NCBI GenBank assembly: GCA_964555295.1
Contig: CAZKRL010000005.1
Coordinates: 47,971 to 111,970 of the forward strand
Length of the DNA stretch: 64,000 nucleotides
Direction of reading: 5' to 3'
From: CAZKRL01 sp964555295
Lineage (GTDB): Bacteria > Bacteroidota > Bacteroidia > Flavobacteriales_D > Sanyastnellaceae
Position 1 is the first letter of the stretch. Each line of letters begins with the position of its first letter. The notes beneath the pieces are model-generated. The model was given only the letters and a program-made list of their open reading frames with translations, was not told the DNA's origin and did no database searches. Positions 50,960-60,110 of this stretch are shown piece by piece. The translations under genes and the position numbers were made by a program.

Positions 50960-52978
50960 CTACGCATTCTCCTTCATCTTTTGCTCAATGGACGCGAGCT
51001 CATCTCTCAGTCTGGCCGCAAGCAAATAGTCTTGCTCTTTTGCGGCGATTTCCATTCGTTTGCGGGTTCCTTGAGCAAGTTTCTGCAACTGATCAGTGTT
51101 GAGATAACTATATACTGGATCCGCTGCCATCAACTTGGTATCTTCTAACTCATATGCTTCCGCACGATGCCCAATAAGATCTCCCTTTTGTTCAAGCAGT
51201 GTAACTTTTTTTCTATTCACTTGGGTGGGTGTAATACCATGTTCAAGATTGTATCGCGTCTGCTTTTCTCTTCTGCGCTCGGTCTCTTGTATTGTTATTC
51301 GCATGCTTTCGGTCATTTTATCTGCGTACATGATAACTCTGCCATCGATGTTTCGTGCAGCTCTTCCCGCGGTTTGAGTCAATGATTTGTGATTTCGCAG
51401 AAACCCTTCTTTGTCTGCATCCATGATAGCGACCAGCGCTACTTCCGGTAAATCAAGACCTTCTCTTAATAGATTAACTCCAATGAGCACATCGAATTTA
51501 CCGTTGCGTAAATCTCTTAAAATCTCAATGCGATCTAATGTTTGTACCTCACTGTGCAGATAGCGCACCGCAATTTTGAGTTTGTGCAAGTACTCGCTGA
51601 GCTCTTCCGCCATTCTTTTTGTGAGTGTCGTAACGAGCACACGGTTACCCGCAGAAACGGTCTTGCGGATTTCTCCAATCAGATCATCTACCTGGGTTTT
51701 GGCCGGCCGAACATCTATGGGCGGGTCTAATAGTCCTGTTGGGCGCACCACTTGTTCAACCACAACACCACCGCTTTTCTGCAACTCATAATTGGCAGGT
51801 GTTGCGCTTACATAAATGACTTGTTGTTGGAGGTCTTCCCATTCTTGAAAAGTCAGTGGTCGATTGTCAAGTGCACTGGCCAGTCGGAATCCATACTCAA
51901 CGAGATTGGTTTTACGCGATCGGTCTCCGCCATGCATGGCACCTACCTGTGGCACGGTGACGTGGCTTTCATCAATAATCATGACGTAGTCTTTCGGGAA
52001 ATAATCGAGCAGGCAGAAGGGTCGCTGGCCCGGAGCTCTTCTATCGAAATACCTCGAATAATTTTCAATTCCTGAACAATATCCAAGTTCCTTCATCATC
52101 TCGATGTCATAGGTCACCCGGTCATACAGACGCTGAGCTTCAATATCTCTACCTTGCTTTTGAAAAGACTCCACTTGGGTTTTGAGTTCTTGTTGTATTT
52201 CCCAAATAGCAGAGTTGAGAGTGTCTTTACTGGTCACAAATAAGTTGGCGGGATAAATATTGACGACCTCAAAATCCATCAATTTTTTGCCTGTCTCCGG
52301 TTGAATGGAATAAATTTTTTCGATTTCATTTCCGAAGAATTCAATGCGCAGGGCGTGATCGGCATAGGCGAGAAATACGTCCACCGTATCTCCTTTCACC
52401 CTGAAGGTTCCTCGCGAAAGTTCGCCAAGACTGCGGCTGTACAAGGATTCTACCAATCGATGCAACAGTCCTTGTCGACTGATCGACTCTTTGCGCTTGA
52501 TGGTTATCACTGTTTTGTGAAACTCAATAGGATTGCCGATTCCATAGATGCATGAAATACTGGCAACAACAATTACATCGCTGCGTCCGCTCATCAATGC
52601 GCTGGTCGCTGACAATCTCAGTTTCTCAATTTCAGCGTTGATGCTCAGATCTTTCTCTATGTAAACACCTGTTGTTGGGATATAAGCTTCAGGCTGATAG
52701 TAGTCGTAATAACTCACAAAATATTCTACGAGATTATTGGGGAAGAATTCTTTGAACTCAGCGTAAAGCTGCGCTGCCAGAGTTTTGTTGTGACTCAAAA
52801 TGAGCGCAGGCCGGTTCGTCGTTTCAAGCACATTCGCGATGGTGTATGTCTTACCGGAACCTGTAACTCCCAAAAGAGTTTGGTATTTGTCGCCCCGCTC
52901 AATGCCTTCACAAAGTTCGCGAATGGCCTGTGGCTGGTCACCACTGGGCGTGAAGGGTGATTCGAGTTTGAGTTTCAT
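50960..52978 (-). CDS. uvrB: Excinuclease ABC subunit B
   Basis: A 672-residue helicase-fold protein of nucleotide excision repair; it verifies damage handed over by UvrA and recruits UvrC. Walker A is GVTGSGKT at 37-44, and the damage-probing beta hairpin is YYDYYQPEAYIP near residue 92. DESHVT is the Walker B box, and VLVTTLTKRMAEELSEYL plus GVNLLREGLDLPEVALVAIMDADKEGFLR form the second RecA domain. It ends in a UVR domain (DYLLAARLRDELASIEQ) that binds UvrC. Full length, alone, next to tRNA-Arg. Confidence 0.97.
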   Translation of the reverse strand: MKLKLESPFTPSGDQPQAIRELCEGIERGDKYQTLLGVTGSGKTYTIANVLETTNRPALILSHNKTLAAQLYAEFKEFFPNNLVEYFVSYYDYYQPEAYIPTTGVYIEKDLSINAEIEKLRLSATSALMSGRSDVIVVASISCIYGIGNPIEFHKTVITIKRKESISRQGLLHRLVESLYSRSLGELSRGTFRVKGDTVDVFLAYADHALRIEFFGNEIEKIYSIQPETGKKLMDFEVVNIYPANLFVTSKDTLNSAIWEIQQELKTQVESFQKQGRDIEAQRLYDRVTYDIEMMKELGYCSGIENYSRYFDRRAPGQRPFCLLDYFPKDYVMIIDESHVTVPQVGAMHGGDRSRKTNLVEYGFRLASALDNRPLTFQEWEDLQQQVIYVSATPANYELQKSGGVVVEQVVRPTGLLDPPIDVRPAKTQVDDLIGEIRKTVSAGNRVLVTTLTKRMAEELSEYLHKLKIAVRYLHSEVQTLDRIEILRDLRNGKFDVLIGVNLLREGLDLPEVALVAIMDADKEGFLRNHKSLTQTAGRAARNIDGRVIMYADKMTESMRITIQETERRREKQTRYNLEHGITPTQVNRKKVTLLEQKGDLIGHRAEAYELEDTKLMAADPVYSYLNTDQLQKLAQGTRKRMEIAAKEQDYLLAARLRDELASIEQKMKENA

Positions 52979-53068
52979 AAGGGTTACGAAATTCGGGTTA
53001 TTTCAGATGTAACAGCAGACAAATGGAATATTTGGAAGAAGCAACCTTCGTTAATGAAAGGATGTCCT

Positions 53069-53076
53069 TATTTTTG
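53069..53076 (+). promoter_or_regulatory. -7 promoter box for the large gliding-type T9SS gene
   Basis: TATTTTTG, an exact TAnnTTTG match, 35 nt before the ATG at 53112; a TTCG lies 18 nt upstream in the -33 region. Confidence 0.42.
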
Positions 53077-53111
53077 TTTGATAAGTCTGTAGAATATTTA
53101 AAACTGACGTG

Positions 53112-56100
53112 ATGAGAATTTTGTTATTGTTTTTTATCGGTTGCATCCTTTCTGATTTGTCTTTGGCTCAATGCACTCCCGGTCCACTGATCATGTCCGG
53201 TGGAACTTTTACCGTTACAGAGGGTTGTGTTATCCAAGACGATGGCGGCGGTGCGGCTTATACCGAAACGGACTACACCATGATTCTTTGTCCGGATGTT
53301 CCGGGGGATGTGGTTCAATTGACCTTTAATGCATTCGCTCTGCAAACCAGTCAAAACGCCAATAACAGTGACTATCTGAGCATTTTTGACGGCAACTCAA
53401 CTGCGGGAATGACCCTCGGTGATTACACGGGAACGGCCTTGCAGGGAACACAGGTAACGGGCACGGTTAACAATACAAGCGGTTGTCTCACACTTGTGTT
53501 TAGCACCAATGGAGCCGACAACGCTACCGCTGGAACGCCATTTCCAGGTTTCGAAGCTACGATTTCAACAACTACTCCTTGCGCCAACCCAACGGTGAAC
53601 TCAGAAATTGTCTCGCCAAGTCCGGTCGATCCTGCGTTGCAAACCGTTAATGTTTGTGTGGGTACAGTGGTAACTTTTGGTGATAATGGTTCAATCGGCG
53701 GCGTATATCCCCCAGGTCAGAATTACTCAATCACAAATTATATCTGGGATTTTGATGATGGCACTGTGGTAACCAATAATGGGCCCACCAACATCCAGCA
53801 CAGCTTCTCAGAGCCGGGCGAATACATAGTCACATTAACCGTCGAGGATAACAATTATGGTGGTGATGCTATTGGATGTCAAAATTTGAATCTCCAACCC
53901 TTACAAGTTTTAGTCAGTACAAGTCCCACGTTCACAGGTATGATTGATTTGGAAACTTGTCTCGGTGATACGGTTTGGGGATTGGTAGAAGTAGGGCAAA
54001 GTGTTCCTTTAGACGACCCAACGAATATTGGTGGCAGCGCTGATGGTACAACATGGACTGCTTTACCGCCGCAGGTGGTTTCAGGACAGACTTACCTCGC
54101 CGACGGTGCGGGTTTCTCGTATTCATCCACCATCAATTTTGACTTTTTTCCTGCGGGAGCGACACTCACGAATTGCGATGATTTCCTCTCAGTATTTGTG
54201 AATATGGAGCACTCATACTCGGGTGATGTCTCGCTTTCTATCAGTTGTCCCAATGGCACTACGGTAGATCTTGTAGCTTATCCAAGTGGTGGGGGAGGCA
54301 CATACCTTGGGGAGCCTATAGATGATGGGTCGGGATCCGGCACTTTGGATATGGGAGTGGGTTATGACTATTACTGGGAGCCTAACACAACCAATCCAAC
54401 TTGGAATGGAGCTTTCGCAGCGGGAGGATATACAGTTCCGGGCGTGGGTACGCCAGCGAATAATGCACTAGAGTCTGGTGTGTATGCGGCAGTTGGAAAT
54501 CTCTGTGATTTCTTAGGTTGTCCGCTGAATGGTGGTTGGACTTTCAGTGTTCTGGATAATTTGGGAGCTGACAATGGATACATTTTCCAATGGGGTATCA
54601 ACTTAAATCCCGCCCTTTATCCGGATGTTACCACATTTACCCCAACTATCGGTCCGGATGCTGATTCTTCATATTGGGTTACCGCCGGCACTGGAGCCGG
54701 AATTCAATGGATTACAGATGTAACGGGAGATGCAGACGGGATTGAAATAGTCCCCATGCAAACCGGAGTATTCGAGTATACCTATCACGTGATCAACAGT
54801 TTTGGTTGTTCGTTTGATACATCAATGACGGTTACTGTAACTGAGGCGCCGCAGGTTACAGCTGGAATGGATCTCAACTACAATTGTGGAACCTTGGTGC
54901 TCGATGGTGGTCTGCTGGGTGAGCCGGCAGTTCCTTGTGCAGATTGTGGAAGTTACAACTATTGCTATACGACTTTTGACTACCAGCAATTCACATATTG
55001 CCCGGATATAGCTGGGGATGGCTTCGTTACATTATCTATTGATCAAGGTTCAGTTGATATGAATGACCAGTTCGCGGTCTACAACGGAGCCAATACTTGG
55101 CCGTCTCCTTGGTTAGGAAGTTTTACGGGTGATTTGAGTGGTATGTCATGGACATCTACTGACGCTTCAGGGTGCCTAACAGTTGTGATTTCCGAATGGG
55201 ATGGTGTTACCAATTGTACGGATGGTGGAACGCAGGAATTGATTTATTCGGTTTCTGCCGGAAGCGCTGTTGCCGGAAGTTTTCATTGGGAATGGACGCC
55301 GGCGGTTCCACTCGATAACCCGGCTATATCGGATCCAACGGTGCTCACCCTCAATCAGACCACGACCTTCACATTGTACGGTCATCCCAACAACTATCCG
55401 GGTTGCTGGAGTTCTGATGAAGTTGTAGTTTCAGTAGATCCTTTGGGTGATCCTGGATTGGATGCAACCATTACGGTTTGTCCAAACGCGAACGATTTTA
55501 ACATGGTTGATTTTCTTGGAGGTAATCCAGTAAATACTGGTGTTTGGGCGGATGCAACGGGCAATGCTTTGCCTGATGGTGTATACGATCCATCTACTGA
55601 TTCACCGGGCAATTATCAGTACACAGTTACCAGCGGAGATTGTTCTCTGTCTTCCGTGCTGACCATTGATTCTCCGCCTGCATTGACCTCTGCTCTGCAA
55701 GGTTTTCCCGGGGTACAGGTTTGTGACGATGGCGAGGTAGATCTGGATACTAACTTCGTACAGGGATCTGCTCCCTTCGTTTTTCAATGGACTTTTCATG
55801 GAGAAACTTTGGGTACTTCGGCTCAGGAAACATTCAATCCTGATTCATCAGGATTTGCTGTATTAACCATCACTGACGAATGTGATTTTGAGTGGCGCGA
55901 TTCTCTTTTGATAACAGTTTTCCCAACTGTAGATGTGACTTTCACCGCGGATACAACAGAGGGCTGTTGGCCGAATGCTTTTGCATTGACTTGTGAGGAT
56001 ATTCCCATGCATCAAATACGTTGGGATTTGACCGATGGTAGTACTTACCTCAACAACAGTTCGTTGAGCCATGCGTTTGAGAATCCCGGGGACTATGGTG

Positions 56101-56738
56101 TTACGCTTACCTATACGAATCCATTAGGATGCGAGTATTCTGCAAGTTTCCCATCTTATTTGCACTCCTATCAGGCGCCTGATGCCGGATACAGAGCATC
56201 ACCGCAACCAACGAATGTAGAGAATACCGAAATAACGTTTACCGATTTTTCCGAGGGTAACGAAATTGTTGCATATCAATGGGCTTTTCTGGATGCGGAT
56301 GGCAATTTATTAGGTATGTCAAATCAACAGAATCCAGTATTTGATTTCCCAGGTTCATACGGTGGTGAATACAATGTTCAGTTATCGGTTACAGATATTC
56401 ACGGGTGCAGAGATGTTATTTCTGATGGTGTAATATCTATTGACGACCTGCTGCAATTTTACGTGGCTTCAGGCTTTACCCCTAATGGTGATGGATTGAA
56501 CGATGTAATGATGTTTGAGGGTGCCGACATTGATGAAACGAGATTCTCAATATTCATTATGAATCGATGGGGCGAGGTGGTTTATGAATCGAAGGATCCG
56601 AAAAGAGCATGGCTCGGAGGTACTACCGATGGAGATTATTACCTCCCTAATGGCGTTTATTTCTGGAAAGCAACAATTGTGTCAAAATCTACCAGCGAGA
56701 AGAGAGAACTGGAAGGTAACATCACCCTGATGAGATAA
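53112..56738 (+). CDS. Gliding-motility-type (T9SS type B) secreted multidomain protein
   Basis: A 1,208-residue protein (GTG at 53109 is an alternative start). After a signal peptide (residues 1-20) comes a CUB-like domain (about 22-155, NSDYLSIFDGNS). Then follow a PKD domain with NYIWDFDDGT, and a proprotein-convertase P-domain-like stretch at about 330-500 (MEHSYSGDVSLSISCPNGTTV). A second CUB-like domain and further PKD/Ig-like domains follow (IRWDLTDGS, YQWAFLDADG). The last 85 residues, from SGFTPNGDGLNDV to the end, are the type B (CHU_C-like) sorting domain. Such proteins are usually surface adhesins. It stands alone under its own promoter. Confidence 0.85.
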   Translation: MRILLLFFIGCILSDLSLAQCTPGPLIMSGGTFTVTEGCVIQDDGGGAAYTETDYTMILCPDVPGDVVQLTFNAFALQTSQNANNSDYLSIFDGNSTAGMTLGDYTGTALQGTQVTGTVNNTSGCLTLVFSTNGADNATAGTPFPGFEATISTTTPCANPTVNSEIVSPSPVDPALQTVNVCVGTVVTFGDNGSIGGVYPPGQNYSITNYIWDFDDGTVVTNNGPTNIQHSFSEPGEYIVTLTVEDNNYGGDAIGCQNLNLQPLQVLVSTSPTFTGMIDLETCLGDTVWGLVEVGQSVPLDDPTNIGGSADGTTWTALPPQVVSGQTYLADGAGFSYSSTINFDFFPAGATLTNCDDFLSVFVNMEHSYSGDVSLSISCPNGTTVDLVAYPSGGGGTYLGEPIDDGSGSGTLDMGVGYDYYWEPNTTNPTWNGAFAAGGYTVPGVGTPANNALESGVYAAVGNLCDFLGCPLNGGWTFSVLDNLGADNGYIFQWGINLNPALYPDVTTFTPTIGPDADSSYWVTAGTGAGIQWITDVTGDADGIEIVPMQTGVFEYTYHVINSFGCSFDTSMTVTVTEAPQVTAGMDLNYNCGTLVLDGGLLGEPAVPCADCGSYNYCYTTFDYQQFTYCPDIAGDGFVTLSIDQGSVDMNDQFAVYNGANTWPSPWLGSFTGDLSGMSWTSTDASGCLTVVISEWDGVTNCTDGGTQELIYSVSAGSAVAGSFHWEWTPAVPLDNPAISDPTVLTLNQTTTFTLYGHPNNYPGCWSSDEVVVSVDPLGDPGLDATITVCPNANDFNMVDFLGGNPVNTGVWADATGNALPDGVYDPSTDSPGNYQYTVTSGDCSLSSVLTIDSPPALTSALQGFPGVQVCDDGEVDLDTNFVQGSAPFVFQWTFHGETLGTSAQETFNPDSSGFAVLTITDECDFEWRDSLLITVFPTVDVTFTADTTEGCWPNAFALTCEDIPMHQIRWDLTDGSTYLNNSSLSHAFENPGDYGVTLTYTNPLGCEYSASFPSYLHSYQAPDAGYRASPQPTNVENTEITFTDFSEGNEIVAYQWAFLDADGNLLGMSNQQNPVFDFPGSYGGEYNVQLSVTDIHGCRDVISDGVISIDDLLQFYVASGFTPNGDGLNDVMMFEGADIDETRFSIFIMNRWGEVVYESKDPKRAWLGGTTDGDYYLPNGVYFWKATIVSKSTSEKRELEGNITLMR

Positions 56739-56895
56739 TATTTTAGGTGACTCCAATTTGGAGATTGAGGTTGTGTTCTCACCTTATGCGAGGAGTTGAA
56801 TGTTTCAATTCTTGGCTCATTGGTTGAGGTTTCGAAGGGTTTTATTGGGACAGTGATACTCTGAAATTACTGATTGGTATGAAATGCATTTTGTC

Positions 56896-56927
56896 TTGAC
56901 GTTCAGGGTTGCTTCAACTTACATTTG
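56896..56927 (+). promoter_or_regulatory. Sigma-A promoter of pdhB
   Basis: TTG (56896-56898), 21-nt spacer, TACATTTG (56920-56927), then 17 nt to the ATG at 56945. Good match to the phylum consensus. Confidence 0.7.
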
Positions 56928-56944
56928 AACGAAATTCTAAAGAT

Positions 56945-57928
56945 ATGAGAGAGATTCAGTTTAGAGAGGCGATATGCGAAGCGATGAGCGAGGAGATGCG
57001 TCGCGATGATAAGGTTTTTTTGTTGGGTGAGGAGGTTGCAGAATACAACGGCGCCTATAAAGCGTCTAAGGGAATGTTAGAAGAGTTTGGAGCTAAGCGC
57101 GTTATTGATACTCCTATCGCTGAGCTTGGTTTTTCGGGAATTGCGGTGGGTGCTGCTATGAATGGCTTGAGGCCTATAGTAGAATTTATGACTTGGAATT
57201 TTGCCATTCTTGCCGCAGATCAAATCATTAATTCAGCAGCGAAAATGCTGCAGATGAGTGGAGGCCAGTTCAGTGTACCCATTGTATTTCGTGGTCCAAA
57301 TGGACAAGCTGGTCAGTTAGCTGCTACCCATTCTCAAAGCTTTGAGTCCATGTATGCTCACGTTCCTGGCTTAAAAGTTATAACACCGTCGAATCCTTAT
57401 GATGCGAAGGGGCTTCTCAAAGCGGCCATCCGGGACAATGATCCGGTGGTGTTTTTTGAGAGCGAAAAGATGTACGGCGATAAAGGAATCGTACCTGATG
57501 GGGAGTATCTTTTGCCTATTGGTGTTGCTGATGTGAAGCGCGAAGGCACGGACGTTACACTTGTTAGTTTTGGAAAAATTATGAAGGTAGCGCTTGCTGC
57601 CGCTGAGGAACTCGCCAAAGAGGGTATAAGTGTTGAAGTAATCGATCTCAGGACGATTCGCCCGCTTGATATCGATACAATTGTTCAATCTGTCAAGAAA
57701 ACCAATCGTTTGATCATCCTCGAGGAATCCTGGCCAGTGGCAAGTATCTCAACTGAAATAGCTTATCGAGTTCAGCGAAATGCATTTGATTATCTTGATG
57801 CACCGATACGTCGGTTAACTCAATCTGATACACCGTTTGCTTTTGCAACCTCCTTAATTGAAGCCGCGTTACCTCAAATTTCTGACGTCGTCAAAACAGC
57901 TAAGGAGCTGATGTATGTTGCGTCGTAA
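56945..57928 (+). CDS. pdhB: Pyruvate dehydrogenase E1 component, beta subunit
   Basis: A 327-residue transketolase-like subunit: MREIQFREAICEAMSEEMRRD opens the fold, followed by GEEVAEYNGAYKASKGML, RVIDTPIAELGFSGIAVGAAM, SGGQFSVPIVFRGPNG and THSQSFESMYAHVPGLKV, all typical of PdhB. It joins the alpha subunit to make the thiamine-dependent E1 that feeds acetyl units into the citric acid cycle. The alpha and E2 genes are not adjacent. A start 12 codons earlier is open but precedes or overlaps the promoter box, so the internal ATG is chosen. Confidence 0.93.
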   Translation: MREIQFREAICEAMSEEMRRDDKVFLLGEEVAEYNGAYKASKGMLEEFGAKRVIDTPIAELGFSGIAVGAAMNGLRPIVEFMTWNFAILAADQIINSAAKMLQMSGGQFSVPIVFRGPNGQAGQLAATHSQSFESMYAHVPGLKVITPSNPYDAKGLLKAAIRDNDPVVFFESEKMYGDKGIVPDGEYLLPIGVADVKREGTDVTLVSFGKIMKVALAAAEELAKEGISVEVIDLRTIRPLDIDTIVQSVKKTNRLIILEESWPVASISTEIAYRVQRNAFDYLDAPIRRLTQSDTPFAFATSLIEAALPQISDVVKTAKELMYVAS

Positions 57929-57963
57929 TTACTTTGGAATAGGACGTAGAAGATTTGAAGTAC

Positions 57964-58728
57964 TTATGCCATCCATGCTGCGGATGCAATCCCAAGTATT
58001 ATCACCAGTAGTTTAGTGAAGTTGAATTTGTGGTGCTGATCGTTTTCGAAAAGAATAATGGTGGATACATGAAGCATGATGCCTACCAATACAGCGAGTA
58101 AGGGTGATGTGAATGTATCTATTCCACCAGAAGAATGATGTATTAGCGAATGATTGACTATGGCTCCGAGCGGCGCAATAAGAGCAAATGCGACCATCCA
58201 AAGAACAAGTTGAAAATTGGCCACATGGAATGAACGAAGCAATGAAGCAACTACAAATCCTTCGGTAAGTTTATGAACGGAGATGCCAAGTAGGAGTGAA
58301 TCGCTGAATTCCATGAGACTGTTGCCATGTTCGTGATGATTGTGATGATGAGCCAAGCCACCGCCGAAAGGCATCCCCTCAATAAATGCGTGCACCCATA
58401 GAGCAGCCATAACACCAATGAGGAAGTTTTTAGGGTGATGCTCTGAATGCAAGTGCGCATGACCATGTTCAATGCCATGTGAGAAATAATCGAGAATTAT
58501 CTGCAGAAAAAAACCGGCGAGAATATACCAGCCGGCCTGGGAGCCAATATCAGAGAAAACCTCTGGCAGAATATGTAAAATACTCAAGGCCAATAAATAC
58601 GCAGCGGAAAATGCCAGCACCATTTTAAAGGTGTTGTTGCTTTTTCGAACAAAGTACTTTTGAATCCATCCACCGGTGATGACAGCCGTGAAGAGAATTG
58701 TTATCGGTAAAAGAATCTCAGTAATCAT
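57964..58728 (-). CDS. ZIP family divalent metal transporter
   Basis: A membrane protein of about 254 residues with seven to eight hydrophobic segments. The metal-site helices are WVHAFIEGMPFGGG and SVHKLTEGFVVASLL (helices IV and V), with His-rich loops GIEHGHAHLHSEHHPKN and AHHHNHHEHGN between. Zinc or iron import is usual in the family. The ATG at 58728 overlaps the methyltransferase stop by 4 bp, which decides it over an ATG 24 bp upstream. Coupled to a methyltransferase with no obvious metal link. Confidence 0.88.
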   Translation of the reverse strand: MITEILLPITILFTAVITGGWIQKYFVRKSNNTFKMVLAFSAAYLLALSILHILPEVFSDIGSQAGWYILAGFFLQIILDYFSHGIEHGHAHLHSEHHPKNFLIGVMAALWVHAFIEGMPFGGGLAHHHNHHEHGNSLMEFSDSLLLGISVHKLTEGFVVASLLRSFHVANFQLVLWMVAFALIAPLGAIVNHSLIHHSSGGIDTFTSPLLAVLVGIMLHVSTIILFENDQHHKFNFTKLLVIILGIASAAWMA

Positions 58729-59531
58729 ATTGTGCGGGCAAATATGATACATCGTTGTGATGAATCTTTATCAAATTCATTGAGGTTGTAATCTCCCGCT
58801 ACTGATTCAATGATGAAACCACATTTCTTGAAGAGTTTGAGAAAATCATTAAGGTCTAAAAGTGCTACATCTTCCTTGAAGAGTTGATTGCCAACTTTAA
58901 TGAGTTTGACAATTCTATTGTCGACCACAGACCGCGTTATTTCATATTGGGTGTTGTTTATGGTTTTGATTTCGGTCGGATTCAGATTTTCTTGCACCCA
59001 AGAAGAATTGAAATAATCAAGAACAAAACGGCCGCCTTTGGAAAGGTGTTTTTGCACTTGCTTTAAGACCAATAGATGTTCTGATTCTGTTTCGAAATAA
59101 CCAAAACTCGTAAAAAGATTTACAATAAGTTCGTATTGTTTGTTGAGTTGGAAATTCCGCATGTCGAATTTGTGAAACGCGCAGTTCGGCGCCAAATCCA
59201 GTGACCGTGCAATTTCGAGTTGCTGATCTGATAAATCAACGCCGTCAACGAAGTGCACGAATGGCGCTATGGAATAAGAATGTCGACCATTGCCACATCC
59301 TAAATCAAGCACGTTGATGTGAGCATTGAACCAAGGCATTTTTCGAAGTGCAGTTATAAATAACTCAGCCTCAGCCATGGAGCGATTGCTATAGAGCTGA
59401 TGGTAGAATTCTGTCCCGAACCATTGAGAAAACCACTCCGGATTTCCCTCACTACCATTCGAATTTGTTTTGTGCAAAAAAAGTTGATTAACGTCTGCAA
59501 AATTCTCTAATTTCGTGTGACAATTATACAT
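58725..59531 (-). CDS. Class I SAM-dependent methyltransferase
   Basis: A 268-residue enzyme with WFSQWFGTEFYHQLYSNR at the front, the SAM motif VLDLGCGNGRHSYSIAPF near residues 74-91, DLSDQQLE, and motif III LSKGGRFVLDYFN. It belongs to the large Methyltransf_25-type group; the N-terminal WFSxWF-xxYxxxLY stretch is a recurring feature of a Bacteroidota branch, whose target I do not know. The first 30 residues look dispensable. Its ATG lies only 1 nt from the divergent siaC ATG. Confidence 0.8.
   Translation of the reverse strand: MYNCHTKLENFADVNQLFLHKTNSNGSEGNPEWFSQWFGTEFYHQLYSNRSMAEAELFITALRKMPWFNAHINVLDLGCGNGRHSYSIAPFVHFVDGVDLSDQQLEIARSLDLAPNCAFHKFDMRNFQLNKQYELIVNLFTSFGYFETESEHLLVLKQVQKHLSKGGRFVLDYFNSSWVQENLNPTEIKTINNTQYEITRSVVDNRIVKLIKVGNQLFKEDVALLDLNDFLKLFKKCGFIIESVAGDYNLNEFDKDSSQRCIIFARTI
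59484..59515 (+). promoter_or_regulatory. Promoter of siaC (inside the methyltransferase 5' end)
   Basis: TTG (59484-59486), 21-nt spacer, TAATTTCG (59508-59515), 17 nt before the ATG at 59533. It lies within the coding start of the divergent gene. Confidence 0.5.
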
Positions 59532-59532
59532 T

Positions 59533-59907
59533 ATGGAAGAAATTCAACGTCAAGCCACTCCCAAGACCCCTTTCGTGCATTTTCAAGCTAGCGGAAAACT
59601 CGAATTAAAAGGTCGTTCAATACCAGAGAATTCACTTGAATTCTACAAACCGTTGATAGATTGGTTAGACTCAATTGATCAAACAGGCATTGCTGATACC
59701 AGCGTTCATATTCAATTGGAATATTTCAATACGAGCAGCAGCAAGTGTTTACTGGATTTCTTTAAGAAGCTGGAAACCTTAAAAAGTAAGGTAACCGTCA
59801 ACTGGTATTATGAGCAGGATGATGAAGATATGTTGGAGGCGGGTGAAGATTATGAAGCTATTATTAATCTTCCTTTCAAAAAGATTGAAGTAGGTTCATT
59901 GTCGTAA
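59533..59907 (+). CDS. siaC: SiaC/DUF1987 family regulatory phosphoprotein
   Basis: A 124-residue protein of the DUF1987/SiaC family. In Pseudomonas SiaC is phosphorylated on a Thr and regulates a diguanylate cyclase and a kinase partner. Family patterns are ATPKTPFVHFQASGKLELKGRSIPENSLEFYKPLIDWL and QLEYFNTSSSKCLLDFFKKLE; the Thr in YFNTSSSK is the likely phosphosite. No SiaA/SiaB/SiaD-like genes are nearby, so the partners must be elsewhere. The gene starts 1 nt from the divergent methyltransferase. Confidence 0.85.
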   Translation: MEEIQRQATPKTPFVHFQASGKLELKGRSIPENSLEFYKPLIDWLDSIDQTGIADTSVHIQLEYFNTSSSKCLLDFFKKLETLKSKVTVNWYYEQDDEDMLEAGEDYEAIINLPFKKIEVGSLS

Positions 59908-59963
59908 TGAATTGAAATTTTTTCTGGAGAGTATATCCTCTTCTCCATGAATTGCAAAAATCA

Positions 59964-59986
59964 AAAAGGCCGTTTACCGGCCTTTT
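59964..59986 (+). terminator. Rho-independent terminator of siaC
   Basis: AAAAGGCCG pairs with CGGCCTTTT around a 5-nt loop, 56 bp after the siaC stop, with further T-rich sequence. The stem can also serve the minus strand. The rest of the 203-bp gap to 60111 shows no gene. Confidence 0.8.
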
Positions 59987-60110
59987 CAATTTAGTTTTTC
60001 AGTAGAGCCCAAGAAGCCTTTTCATACAATTCAATTTTCACTGAATCTGTTGATGTAACGTGAGCTTACCGCAATAGGTTTCGAAATGCAGAAAATATTT
60101 TGCGCTGCCC

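Noticed and set aside
56752..56764. Inverted repeat CTCCAATTTGGAG after the gliding-type gene
   Set aside because: Short 5-bp arms without a T tract; insufficient to call a terminator.
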